Source of the DNA: Paratrimastix pyriformis
Taxonomy: Eukaryota > Preaxostyla > Paratrimastigidae
Assembly (NCBI GenBank): GCA_027972325.1
Contig: JAPMOS010000016.1
Coordinates: forward strand, 62,001-126,000
DNA: 64,000 nucleotides
Reading direction: 5' to 3'
This document shows, one piece after another, positions 1-10,209 of this stretch (position 1 is its first letter; the number at the start of each line of letters is the position of its first letter). The notes beneath the pieces were generated by a model that was given only the letters and a program-made list of their open reading frames with translations, did no database searches and was not told where the DNA came from. Position numbers and translations under genes: made by a program.

Positions 1-2594
1 GTCTGTCCCGTGGGTCCGACGGCCAACCATTTGTCGTTCGTTTGTGGTGTCTTTGTTGCGGTGGGGCCCAGCCAATCGGCCCTGGGAGGAACACTCCCGG
101 GCCCTGCTGGACAACCTCGCCTACGCCATGACCAACCTGGTCCGGTGCCCCTCCGTCCCGCCACACCCCGAGGCCATCCGGCCCGTGCTTCCCGTCTTCG
201 TGCGGTTCGCCCGCTCCTATGCGCCCGCCAGCGAGCCGCCCGGAAAGGACGGCGAGGCCCCTCGGGGATCGGTGGGGTGGGAGGCCTTCATGGACAGCAT
301 ATCGGGGATCCCGTTCTTCCCGGCCCACGAGCTGGCCTCCTTGGACAAGGACACCCTGGCCCTGGTCCCCTCCCTCTTCAACAAGAGGCGTCTGTCCCCG
401 CGCGCCCCGCCCGTGCTTCGTGTGCCCCACCTTTCTTCGCCCCCCGGCTTCGCGACCATCTCCATCCATCCATCCATCCCCTCCATCCGTCCATCCATCC
501 GTCCCCTCCACCCGTCCATCCATCCGTCCCCTCCACCCGTCCATCCATCCCCTTTTGCACTGCGGGCGGGGCAGCTGGACCGCTCTGCGCGGCCCGGTTC
601 TTCCGCCGGTTGTCCAACGGGACGGCCGCCCAGCAGACGGCCGCCCTGGCCATCCCCGGGCTGGCGGGCTTCATCTCCCACGGCGACTTCTCCTTCCTCG
701 CCCGGTCCGCCCCCGAGCCCCATGCCCATCCGCCGGTGTTCGGGGCTCTGGTTTGACCGGCTGAGCCAGAGGATGTCCAAGACATCCCGAAGCGCGTCAT
801 GCTTCCCAGAGCCGATCCCCCAATCGAAGAAGGACCCAGGTCAGAGCAGTTGAGCGAGAGGAAAGTACCGAAATCGGGATGCGGTTGAGAGGTGGGGTGC
901 TGTGTCTTCAGCCTCGCGATTGACCTCACATGCACCCCCTCGTGCGGCCATCCCGCCCAGATGCGAGGTGCTGGCCGGCCTGGCGACCCTCGCCGCGGGG
1001 CCTCCGGATCGGGTCCAGTGGATCCTCCACCACCGCCTCTGGCAGATGGCCGTCCGTACCTCCCCCGACACGCATCCCCGGCATCAGATCCTCCCCTGGA
1101 TCCTCTTTCTCTCTCCCCCCCCCCCCCACGCACTCGCACGTCTGGGCAGCTCGATGCACCGCACAACAAGCAGCGGTTCGTGACGCTGCTGCTGAGCAAC
1201 CTCATGGGCGGCTGTGCCGGTCCCAGCGAGTGCTACCAGAAGGTCGCCCGCCCACCCGCCCCACCCCTGATCCCCCGCCTGGCCCCTCCCCCTCCCCGAC
1301 CAACTCACCACTGTTCTTCCCGGCGCCGCAGGAAGTCCGCCAGGGGCTGGGCCACGTCTGGCAGGAACTTGCCCTGGCCCAGGCCGCCCACCCGCCGCCC
1401 CCTCAGCCCGCCCGCGCCGCCCAGACGCCCTCCCCTTCGTCGTCTCCGGCCGAGAGCCCCCTGCCCCCGCCCATCGGCCGCTCGCCCCTCGCGCCGCCTG
1501 TGGAGGCCCTGGCCACGGACCCGCTGCACCAGTTCCACCCCTTCCGCGAACACCCGGTGGTCCCGGCGCTGCCCTGCTGCGGGACGCCCCTGGGGCGGCC
1601 GACCCCGCCCCAGATCTGCGAGGTGGCCCTCCACGGGGGCCTCGAGTGCCTCGTGGAGAACCTCAGCCTCAAGCCGCCCATCGCCCTGCCCGCCCTGCGG
1701 GCCATCCGACGGGCCCTCGAGACGACCGACGCCGAGGAAGGCCTGCCCGGCTACCTGGCGGCCCTCGAGGCGGCCGTCCGGCGGCGGCGGCTGCCCGTGG
1801 AGGAGGTGGTGCCCCCCGAGATCTGGGCCCCGGCCATGGTGGAAATGATGACCGCCACTCCGGAGCCCCTCGCCCCGCCCGCCTTGCTGCCACAGGGCGA
1901 GGACGATGACGCGACCCCGGGCGAGGAGGGCCGCAGGACCCGACCGAGGCTCGAGGACACACCCCCGCCCCCTGCCCTGCCCTTCCCCAGGCCGGGGCCG
2001 GGGAGCCGCATCTTGAAGGGCGCCTACGAGGGGTCTGCCCCTGCCACGGGCCCGTTCTGCGAGTATCCCATCGAGCATGCAGCGCATCACCCTCATCGCC
2101 TTTCCATCTCCCGTCCACAGCCGCAACCTGCCTCTCTTCATCGAGCGCGTCTTGATGCAACTGGCCAGGGATTACCGGCCCCTTGTGCACCAGCCACCCC
2201 AGGCGGCCATGGCGCTGGCCCGCTTTGCCCGGGTCGGCTTCGGCGAGGGGTTCCCGGGGGCCCTGTGCACAGCCGACCAGAGCCTGGGCTGCATCCTGGC
2301 CAACGTCCACGCGCCCGACTACGCCCCCACCCAGGAAGACCAGGTCGGCGCCTCCTCCCCTCCGTCCTCTTGGCGGCTCCTCCCCTTTGTCCTCTTGGCG
2401 TCTCCTCACGCCCCCGCTCGGCCCAGGTGCGTCTGGCGGAGGAAGTGCCCTTCGGCTTGGACGATGCCGCCCCCGAGACCGTGGAGGCCGGGCTTGTCCA
2501 GTGCGGCCCCCAGCCGCACCCGCTCCTCGAGGAGGTCGTCGTCCAGGGGCTGGTGCTCTTCCACTACTTCAGGGCCCTCTGCGCCCTCCCGTAA
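1..2594 (+). CDS. Unknown alpha-helical protein, 5' end outside the window
   Basis: I do not recognise this gene. Coding exons can be followed by frame: about 1-389 (contains LVRCPSV and FMDSISGIPFF), 575-750 (FFRRLSNGTAAQQ), about 960-1050 (VQWILHHRLWQMA), about 1159-1243 (RFVTLLLSNLMGG), about 1333-2120 (a long proline-rich stretch, then PALRAIRRALETTDAEE), about 2121-2341 (FIERVLMQLARDYRPL) and about 2428-2594 (ending FHYFRALCALP, TAA stop). Introns begin GTCTGT (390), GTCCGT (1054), GTCGCC (1244) and GTCGGC (2342). The first joint keeps phase (phase 1). The joint between 750 and 960 is unresolved because an in-frame TGA lies at 754-756, so these could be two genes. The residues look like helical repeats of the ARM or HEAT kind, but no family motif is clear. 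It converges on the LRR gene with about 80 bases between stops. Confidence 0.5.
462..552. repeat. (CCAT)n-rich microsatellite in an intron
   Basis: Imperfect CCAT/CCGT tetranucleotide repeat inside the first visible intron of the unknown + strand gene. It lies between the GTCTGT donor at 390 and the acceptor just before 575. Confidence 0.8.
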
Positions 2595-2675
2595 CGCGTG
2601 ACACCGTGCGCCCCGCTCGTTTTGTGGGGAACCCTAGATATACATGTACAGCCGGCTCTCTTGTTCCAGTTCCGC

Positions 2676-4874
2676 TCAGCCGGCGGTGTCTGTGGCAAGC
2701 ACCCGCTCGGGGGCGGCCACCAAGTAGGGCCAGGGGTGTCCTCCGATGATGTCCACACTGTCCTCGAGCGCGAGCTCCTCCAAGCGAGGGCAGGCCAGCC
2801 GCAGGGCCACCTGCTGGCCGTCCCGTTCGGGGACCCAGCCGGCCGCGAGGTCGAGGACGGCCAGCACCGGGGATGCGAGCCAGGCCGAGGGCGCCCGGAA
2901 GTCGACCACCTGCAGGGTCCGCAGGCGGGCCAGGCGCCCAAGGGCCTCCGCAAGCTCGTCCCAGTAGCGGGCCACGTTGGCGGCCGTCAGGCGGACCTCG
3001 CGCAGGGTCTCGCGATGGGCCGCCAGAAGGCCGAGCAGGGAGCCCCTGGTCAGCAGCGGGCACCGGGTCGTGTCGACGGCCCGCAGGGGGGCCTCGGGGC
3101 TCGTCACCAGATCGCAGGCGTGGGCCCCCGCCGAGAGGTACAGCCGAGCCAAGCGGGGGCACTCGGCCAGCCCCAGGGTGGCGATCTGGTTGCATCGGAA
3201 CCGCAGCTTGGTCAGCCCCGGGGCCGCCAGGTCGAGGCGCTCCACCCGGGCCTCGAACTCATCCACGCAGTCCATGTAGAGGATGCTCAGCCCCGGGGCC
3301 GCCACCAGCCGGTAAGCCGTGGGGAACCGCTCGGCCGTCTGAATGCCCCACAGCACCGCGATCCGGGGGGCGAGGCGGCCGGCCACCAGGTCGGCCAGCA
3401 GGGCCAGGGTCGGGCAGAACAGGTGCTCCACAACCCGAACGCTCGCGCACAGCTCGGCGCAAAGGGGCGCCAGCACCGCCGGCCCGGCGCAGCTGAGGTC
3501 GCCCAGGGCGGGCATGGGGGCCAGCAGGGTCAGGGTGCACAGGGGGTGCAGCCCCTCGATGCGCTGCAGGAGGGGCGTCTCCAGGCGGATGTGCAGCGGC
3601 CCCGTGCCGCCGCAGGACCCGTTGGACCGGGGCAGCCGGAGGATTTCCATTTGGGGCCCGGCGATGGTCCACGTGCCGGTCAGCTCGAAGTCCAACCGCA
3701 CGTCGCAGGCCCGGGGCAGGGTCAGGGTGGTCCCCTCGACGGGCCCCGCTGCGGGCTCGGCGGAAAGCCCCACTTGCTCCAGACGGCCGCACAGGGCCAC
3801 CAGGGTGGCCGGCAGGCAGGTCCATCCGTCGGTGGGCAGGTCGAGGGAGCGCAGGGCGGCCAGCCCGGCGATGGCCTCCAGGAGCTCCGGCCCTGGGGCC
3901 TGACACCCGCCAAGGGCCAGATGGCGCAGGGTCTGCCGCCACCCGGCCAGCGCCCCGGCCAGCGCGAGGGCCCCGGCCTGCTCGGTGGGGATGCGCATCG
4001 AGAGCGATTCGAGGCCCCGGTGCAGGGCCAGCGGGCCGCAGTCGCCGAGGAGCCGCGGGATGGAGAGCCGCCGCAGGGCGGGCCGGCCCTGGCCCAGGAA
4101 GCCGGGCAGCCTGAGGCCCCACACCTCGTCCAGGGCCAGCTCCTCGATGCCCGGCAGCCCCGCCAGCAGCCCGTCCAGGGTGCCCAGGGGGTCGTGGTTC
4201 ACCCCCAGCCGCCGCAGCAGGGTGCAGGGCCCGAGCTGCCCGTAGTCGAGCTGGCCCATGACCCCCAGCCGCAGCTCAACCAGGCCGGGGCAACAGCGGC
4301 CGATGGCCGACAGCAACCGGTCCCCGTAGAGGGGCACCGACAACCGTGTGTCCACCTCGAGGACCTCGAGTCCCGACCCGGCCTGGGCCAGCAGGTGGCA
4401 GAAGGCGCCCTCGGGCAGGCCCCGCACACAGGGGACCCGCAGAACCCGGAGGGGTCGCTGCCTCCGGGCGGGGAAGGCGGCATCGATCCATCTCGTGTAC
4501 GTGGCCTGATCTCGGCCACACCCAATCATGGCACGCTGCCGAGAGAATTGTAATGCTGCCCGCACAGAGATGGTTTGTTTCCTCGGGGAAGAAATAATGA
4601 TTTGCAGACTCTGGAGCTCTGGACACGATCCAATTAACGCTGCTGCTGATTCTGCACTAATGATGGGCAAATGTGCCTCGTTTTCTTCGTCTTCGTCTTC
4701 TTCACCATCGGCAAATGAGAGAGAATGAATCCTCCCGCGCAATCGGCAGCGGGTCGGGTGGTCACTGGCGATGATCAAGGTGTATGCTTGAGCCGAACAG
4801 AAAGAAGTCTCGCTGATCAGCAGGAGAATCTCGAGGGGAAGCGAAGAGAACGAGAAGCCTCCCGCAGCAGCCAT
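2676..4874 (-). CDS. Leucine-rich-repeat protein, F-box-like N terminus
   Basis: A 732-residue open frame starting at the ATG at 4874. Residues about 8-20 (FSSLPLEILLLIS) resemble the first helix of an F-box, and an acidic patch (GEEDEDEENE) follows near residue 55. From about residue 150 to the end runs a series of LRRs of roughly 25 residues with L-x-x-L-x-L cores, for example LRVLRVPCV, LEVLEVDTRL, LRRLGVN, LRSLDLPTD and LEELALEDS. If the F-box is real, the likely role is substrate recognition for an SCF ubiquitin ligase; this is inference. Unlike its neighbours it reads through without a required intron, although a GTCTGC near codon 80 could start a short in-frame one. Its first 50 codons and upstream DNA lie in a 277-base direct repeat that recurs at 8981-9257. 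Confidence 0.75.
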   Translation of the reverse strand: MAAAGGFSFSSLPLEILLLISETSFCSAQAYTLIIASDHPTRCRLRGRIHSLSFADGEEDEDEENEAHLPIISAESAAALIGSCPELQSLQIIISSPRKQTISVRAALQFSRQRAMIGCGRDQATYTRWIDAAFPARRQRPLRVLRVPCVRGLPEGAFCHLLAQAGSGLEVLEVDTRLSVPLYGDRLLSAIGRCCPGLVELRLGVMGQLDYGQLGPCTLLRRLGVNHDPLGTLDGLLAGLPGIEELALDEVWGLRLPGFLGQGRPALRRLSIPRLLGDCGPLALHRGLESLSMRIPTEQAGALALAGALAGWRQTLRHLALGGCQAPGPELLEAIAGLAALRSLDLPTDGWTCLPATLVALCGRLEQVGLSAEPAAGPVEGTTLTLPRACDVRLDFELTGTWTIAGPQMEILRLPRSNGSCGGTGPLHIRLETPLLQRIEGLHPLCTLTLLAPMPALGDLSCAGPAVLAPLCAELCASVRVVEHLFCPTLALLADLVAGRLAPRIAVLWGIQTAERFPTAYRLVAAPGLSILYMDCVDEFEARVERLDLAAPGLTKLRFRCNQIATLGLAECPRLARLYLSAGAHACDLVTSPEAPLRAVDTTRCPLLTRGSLLGLLAAHRETLREVRLTAANVARYWDELAEALGRLARLRTLQVVDFRAPSAWLASPVLAVLDLAAGWVPERDGQQVALRLACPRLEELALEDSVDIIGGHPWPYLVAAPERVLATDTAG

Positions 4875-5001
4875 CGGAACCTCGCCAGTTGTGGTTGGTG
4901 AGACTTGGCGCCTCCTCAGAGGGCCTCCTTGAGGATTTGGGCCTGCTCGGCGAGCCACTGCGAAGCAAGGAGCCCCGGGACGCCAGCCTGGGTAGGGATG
5001 C
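4725..5001. repeat. 277-base direct repeat, copy 1
   Basis: It starts at ATGAATCCTCCCGCGC and matches 8981-9257 at a constant offset of 4256 with about five substitutions, by hand roughly 98 percent identity. It holds the first 50 codons of the LRR gene, its short upstream region, and the last 28 or so codons of the SET-domain gene. In this copy the LRR gene is complete and the SET part is only a tail. Confidence 0.9.
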
Positions 5002-5395
5002 CCCCTCATCCTCCTCCCTCTAACACAGACGGAAAAGGGTCCCAAGTGGTGCCGGGGCGAGCGAAGGGCGAGAGGAGAAGGGGACTGAAAGAAAACTCCA
5101 AAACTCGAGGTCGACGCTGCGGGCGAACAAAGATAAAAAGAAAACTTCGTAGGATGTCTAAATACTGTTTAGTCCCCAAATTATGCTGAAACGAGGTGGC
5201 TCGCCTTACGCCGCTAAAGCCCCATACAATGGAGTCCCGAACGAAAAAAGACTAGGAACACAACTGATTGGTATCGTCGGCTACAGTGTTGCGATACCTG
5301 GGGAGGAAAACCCATGAGATGAGGAGGAGGGAACCGCGGAATTGAGGTGGTCTTGCAGTGAGTTAGAGGAGGACGTCAGCAACACCGACGCCGTT

Positions 5396-5443
5396 AACGT
5401 ATATACACCCCTGCTGCTTTCACCCCAGGGGGTTATATACGTT
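5396..5443. repeat. Perfect-ended hairpin palindrome
   Basis: The left arm AACGTATATACACCCCTG (5396-5413) and right arm CAGGGGGTTATATACGTT (5426-5443) are inverted copies with one difference and a 12-base loop. The same arm occurs a third time at 6303-6320. Confidence 0.85.
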
Positions 5444-5461
5444 GACACGGGGGTGGTCACG
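5425..5461. repeat. 37-base inverted repeat, left member
   Basis: The reverse complement of this stretch matches 6285-6321 at 35 of 37 positions. The shared core contains CGTGACCACCCCCGTG followed by AACGTATATAACCCCCTG. The two members face each other about 900 bases apart. Confidence 0.85.
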
Positions 5462-6284
5462 AGTCGTTTTTGCGGCTGACTTTGCCACTGCCACCGAAGC
5501 TCACCACTACAACCACCAAAAATCAAGATGAGATGCTCTTCTTCCGATGGTGCGGAATTGGGCGATTCGCCCGAGCCGTTCTCTCTGGGGAGCATCAAGA
5601 ATGCTGTGCGCTCATCGAGTTGACAACCAACCTTCTGACATCGATTCCACCCTTCGCAAGGCTCTTTTAAAACAGCTTATCAATGAAATTTGGGTTAAAA
5701 CCGCTGATCTGGTGCCAAGTAGCCTCATGGATCATCTCGCCCACTTTGACGATCAGCCCGTTACCGAATCTCGAAAATGGGATCCACTTTCACGTTTCAG
5801 TCTATTTCACCAAGCTGGATCGTTTTCTCGCACTTTTCCCGGATGGCGGTAAATTCGGGCGCCGCACGGGCGAGGAAGCAGTTTGAATGCTGTTTTTCTG
5901 TGAGGGGTATGTGAGTATGGTGTTGGCGAATAGAGAATTGCGATTTGATGCCTGCATCGGATTTTGACACAGTTGATCATTCTGCCTATTTAGTGTACTT
6001 CGCCACTCGTCAGACCCTTTTTCGACCCTCCAGCGGGTTTCTTTTTGGAAGAGGTATCGCCCGCACCGCGGGGCGTTTGGGTACAACCCTATAGCCGAGG
6101 CTGCACCGGATATGGCACCCATCGTCGGGCCCCCACCGTGACCCCGCGTTGCACCAAAGGGCAAAACGCCACTACAAGCCCCCAGGCCCAGGTGACTCCT
6201 GGGGTCAGAAAAAGGCCCGGAAGCCCCGGGCGGGAGAACTACTGGGTGCGGTATGTTTCAAACTTCTCGGCCGCTTTTTGAACC

Positions 6285-6321
6285 CGTGACCACCCCCGTG
6301 ATAACGTATATAACCCCCTGG
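6285..6321. repeat. 37-base inverted repeat, right member
   Basis: Partner of 5425-5461 in opposite orientation, two mismatches in 37. The arrangement could be the ends of a roughly 0.9 kb DNA element, but no transposase is seen between them. Confidence 0.85.
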
Positions 6322-8050
6322 TTGACACCCTATGACGGCCAGCGCGTCCTGCAGCAAAGCAGATCCGGCGGAGTTGTCACACCGGATATGAACAGTAGAC
6401 CCAACAAGCTGCCGAATGAACCGGGCATGGCTATTCGGGAAGGGCTCGATGAGGGTGCTTTCGCATGGAGCCCTCCATCCAGTCAACTCCTTCGGCTTTC
6501 CGAAAGTTGACAGCCCGTCTAAACAGCGCACAGTTTATTTTCAATGACGTCAGTACTTGTCTCGACGATTTTTGGGGCCACCATTCCCCGGAAGATGTTA
6601 TTTCGTTGGCCCTGTCTCCCAGTTTATGCATCGAGAGACCATTTGCACCGAGACTTGCTGCTGCATATTTTAGCATCTGCAACGTTGTCAGAGATCTCTT
6701 CAGTCTCACAAAACCCTGCCCACATCGCGCATTCAAGGTCGGTAACCAGGGACCGAACTGTTGGTCCAGACCATCGGAACCAATAGGGACCGACTTTATG
6801 CCGTTTAGTAAAACTTTTCTGGCGAATTTGACACTTTTGAGCTTTTGGGGAACATGTGCATCGAATAGGAAAGCGCACTGACTCCGCTGTGGTTCCGCAA
6901 AAGTGAAAAGGAGGAGAAGGCCATAGAAAACAACAAGCAAGGAGAAGGGGTTGATCAAATCATGGGAATGATGCGATCGGGGAGAAAACGACAGTGACGG
7001 CAGCAACCAGGAGCGCGGACGGAGGTGGGGAGCCAGGGCTGCCGAAGAGGCTTGTCCGGAGGAGGTGGGCAATTAGGAGGATGACGAGGACTCCAAGGCC
7101 GAGGAGGAGGCCGACTGGATCGACACCCTCGAGGGGCTGGCGCATGGGGACGGGGACCTGGGGCCGACCCGGTGGAGGACGAAAATGCCGACAAGGGCGC
7201 ACTCGGGCGCTGCCGGCGAGGAAACAGCCGAATGAGATGCCCGAGGCAGTCGAGGAATTGTCTTTCGATGGTTGAACTCCAATCTGCGAATCAAAACGCC
7301 CACAAGCGCGCAAATGAGCACATGGCAGGGGTGAATCCCACGCAGAACAGCATCGGTCAAAAGGGCACGGTGCTCGATTCCTGCACAGAGTGAGCTCGGG
7401 GCATCGGTCACCCAGAGAAAAATGAAAACGGAAATCCTTGTAAAAGAGCCAATTTTCGGGCATCAAGTCAGTCGACCCTCTCCGTCCAGACGGACCTGCC
7501 CCATGTGCTGGCCTGCTCGAACCACTGCCCGCCGGGCCAGCTTCGTGTGGGTTGGTGGGCCCGCCAGGACTTGCGTCCAACAGAACAACGACCGAACACG
7601 AACGAGCGAGCCAATGAAGGGACCTACGGGGAGGAAGGCAAGGCAGGGTCCAGACCGGAAATCAACCGTCACGCGGTGAGATCAAAAAGGGCACCGTAGA
7701 GGGTCGTGTCAATGGTTCAGGGCTTCCTCTACTTGGAGGAGGGAGAGAGCGAGCCAAATCTGACCTGTAAAAGCCGAGCAAAAGCGCGGGGACGGCCGCT
7801 CCATGGCGGGCAGTGGTGAGAACGGCCAGGCAGGCAGGCAGACCTCGTTCGTCATGTGCGCTGTGGCTGCTTGGAAATGGTCGTCATCTGAGTCGAAACC
7901 AGTGGGCAGGTCGCGGCTGAGGCCAATGAAAGAGCAACCCGACACACCAGACGAAGGCCCCTTCGGGGGAGGTGAGTTGGCCTCGGGTGGGTCGAAAACA
8001 ACCTTCAAGTGGTCTGCTGCTCCCGATGATATGGGGTTTCAAAAAGACAC

Positions 8051-8170
8051 GGGTGGTTCCCTATCCAACTCAAACGACGATAATCGGCGCACAAGTGGTG
8101 ACCGGGAAAAAGGTCATCATGTCATGCGATATAGCGTTCAACCACCAACGCGCAGGATAGGGAACGACCC
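8051..8170. repeat. 120-base unit with 16-base terminal inverted repeats
   Basis: GGGTGGTTCCCTATCC at 8051-8066 is matched in inverted form by GGATAGGGAACGACCC at 8155-8170 with one mismatch. There is no coding content. It resembles a very small non-autonomous element, or simply a strong hairpin. Confidence 0.5.
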
Positions 8171-8635
8171 CAACGACCCATAATACAAGGTGCACATTGA
8201 CGTGCGGTCCCTTGGGGGCTGAACAAAGTAACCCTCCGGCCAACAACAGTGTGGGAAAATCTGCCGGACAGGCGCGGGTCGAATTATTTCGTGACACCAG
8301 AAACAGGGTACTGTTTACTGCAGTACGCAGGTCTGTGAAGCTTCTTCTATGATGTGGAAACTGATTCATCACAATGATTTATGTCCATTTTTTTTTTTTT
8401 TAGAACATTTGGACCCCAAAATACCATCGAACAAGCCGCCGTTAGCAATCGTTGCAAGTGAACGCCGTCCGTATTTTTTTGTTTTCTTCCCGAAGACCCT
8501 CATCGTCACGTCAATAGCACATCCCCGCCGGGATCTTTCACTCGCTGAAGAGTTTCAGTTGGTTTTACACGTTTTTTTCCCCTCGCGGGTGCCGCCCCCG
8601 ATGGCCGACCATGCGAAAACTCAGTGAACCATTTT

Positions 8636-9130
8636 TCAATGCGATATGAGACCTGCGCTGGGACCCTGGAAGCCGGCATGCCATGCCGCCCGAACGAGTC
8701 CCAAATGACCCCCCGCATCATCACCACCAGCACCATCACCACCAGCATCACCACACTGTGGGTGCCTGGGCATATCGATCTCGGCGGGAGTCCCCTGAAA
8801 ATAGCAAAACCCGTCTCCGTGGACTGCAGGCATGAGTTCCTCACCTGAAATACAGGGCGGTCGAATCTCTTCGCAGAAAGGAGGGGCCATTTCGAGGCAG
8901 CAGGTCCTGCGCGCACTGTTGTGATGACTCAACAATGAGGACAACGGGAATGGAGATGGTTTGATTTCCCTCGGTTCAGTATGAATCCTCCCGCGCAATT
9001 GGCAGCGGGTCGGGTGGTCACTGGCGATGATCAAGGTGTATGCTTGAGCCGAACAGAAAGAAGTCTCGCTGATCAGCAGGAGAATCTCGAGGGGGAGCGA
9101 AGAGAACGAGAAGCCTCCCGCAGCAGCCAT
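8636..9130 (-). pseudogene. Truncated copy of the LRR gene start
   Basis: The ATG at 9130 opens the same first 50 residues as the LRR protein at 4874 (MAAAGGFSFSSLPLEIL...), with R changed to Q near residue 43. After codon 50 the frame runs into unrelated sequence and stops at 8636 without any LRR. It lies in the second copy of the 277-base repeat, so it is best read as a severed 5' end. It could still make a chimeric 165-residue peptide, but nothing supports a function. Confidence 0.65.
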
Positions 9131-9257
9131 CGGAACCTCGCCAGTTGTGGTTGGTGAGACTTGGCGCCTCCTCAGAGGGCCTCCTTGAGGATTTGGGCCT
9201 GCTCGGCGAGCCACTGCGAGGCAAGGAGCCCCGGGACGCCGGCCTGGGTGGGGATGG
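8981..9257. repeat. 277-base direct repeat, copy 2
   Basis: Second copy of 4725-5001. Here the SET-gene side continues into the complete gene and the LRR side is cut off after 50 codons, the mirror image of copy 1. Confidence 0.9.
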
Positions 9258-10152
9258 CGCTCTGGGCCTGCTGCACCCGGGCCAGGGCCGCCTCGACGGC
9301 CCCGGGAGGGGGCTTCACCCCGTGGGAGGGGCGACCGCCGTGAGCGAGGCGGGGCCGATCGTGATCACCGTCACCGTCACCGTCCCCATCCTCGCCCTCA
9401 TCACCCTCCTCCTCCTCCCCCCTCCTCCTCCTCCTCCTTGGCCATTCCATTCTCCTCCTCCTCTTGATCGTCGTCGCCTTCCTTCTGCATCGGGGCGGCC
9501 TTGGCCACGGGGGCCGGGGCGGCCCCCAGGAAGGCCGTGTCCCAGGGGTTGGCGGGGAGCACCTCGCCTCGCTGGGCCATGAGGGCCACATTGTCGAGGG
9601 CCTCCCCCGGGGCCGCGTAGTTGAGGCAGAGCTCCTCGCCCGGACCCACGGGCCGGTCCACGAGCACCTCCACCCGGACGGCCTCCCCGTACCAGCGCAG
9701 CAGCCGGGCCACCCGACGGCGGGCCATCTCGCGGGCGCGGGCCTTTTTGCTCTTGGATGGGGCCGCAGGGGCTGCCGGCTGGTCGTCGAGGGCCGGCGGG
9801 GGCGTCACCAGGGCCCACCGCAGGCGACACTGGCCCCGACTGTGGTGCCGAATGCGGGCCGGCCAGGGCAGCAGGCAGGGCTGCTCGTCCGCGTCGCCCT
9901 CGTCGTCGGCCTCATGGGCGGGGCTCTCGTCGTCATCGGCCCCGGCGGCCCGTGGGGGCCTGGGCACGGGGCCCGGGAGGGGACAGCCGCAGGTGGCGGT
10001 GGCTGCGGCGGCCCAGCAGAAGGCCTCCCAGCTGAAGGCGTCCTCGGGGAAGACCTCGGGGAAGTTCTCGCACAGAGCCGGGAAGAGCTGCACGTAGAGC
10101 TGCGCCAACCCAACCCCAGGAACAGAATGATGATGACGACGACGACGACGAC

Positions 10153-10209
<57 letters not shown>

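Larger units (their letters stand above)
5002..8635. other. Lower-GC segment without a clear gene
   Basis: This stretch is visibly richer in A and T than the rest. I see no exon chain, no family motif and no GTCNG intron pattern that opens a frame. It holds a hairpin with an inverted partner (5396-6321), a small inverted repeat (8051-8170) and scattered short open frames. It separates the two copies of the 277-base repeat, so together with one repeat copy it looks like an insertion of about 4.2 kb between a SET-gene end and an LRR-gene start that were once adjacent. Confidence 0.6.

Noticed and set aside
6205-7072. Minus-strand open frames with a faint resemblance to a retroelement RNase H stretch (HIRCDN)
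   Set aside because: Only a few residues fit, no other element part is recognisable, and no terminal repeats bracket it; treated at most as an unprovable fossil.
10127-10208. Long histidine tract in a protein
   Set aside because: Donor GTCAGC and acceptor GCGCAG and the flanking exon frames show that the tract is intronic.
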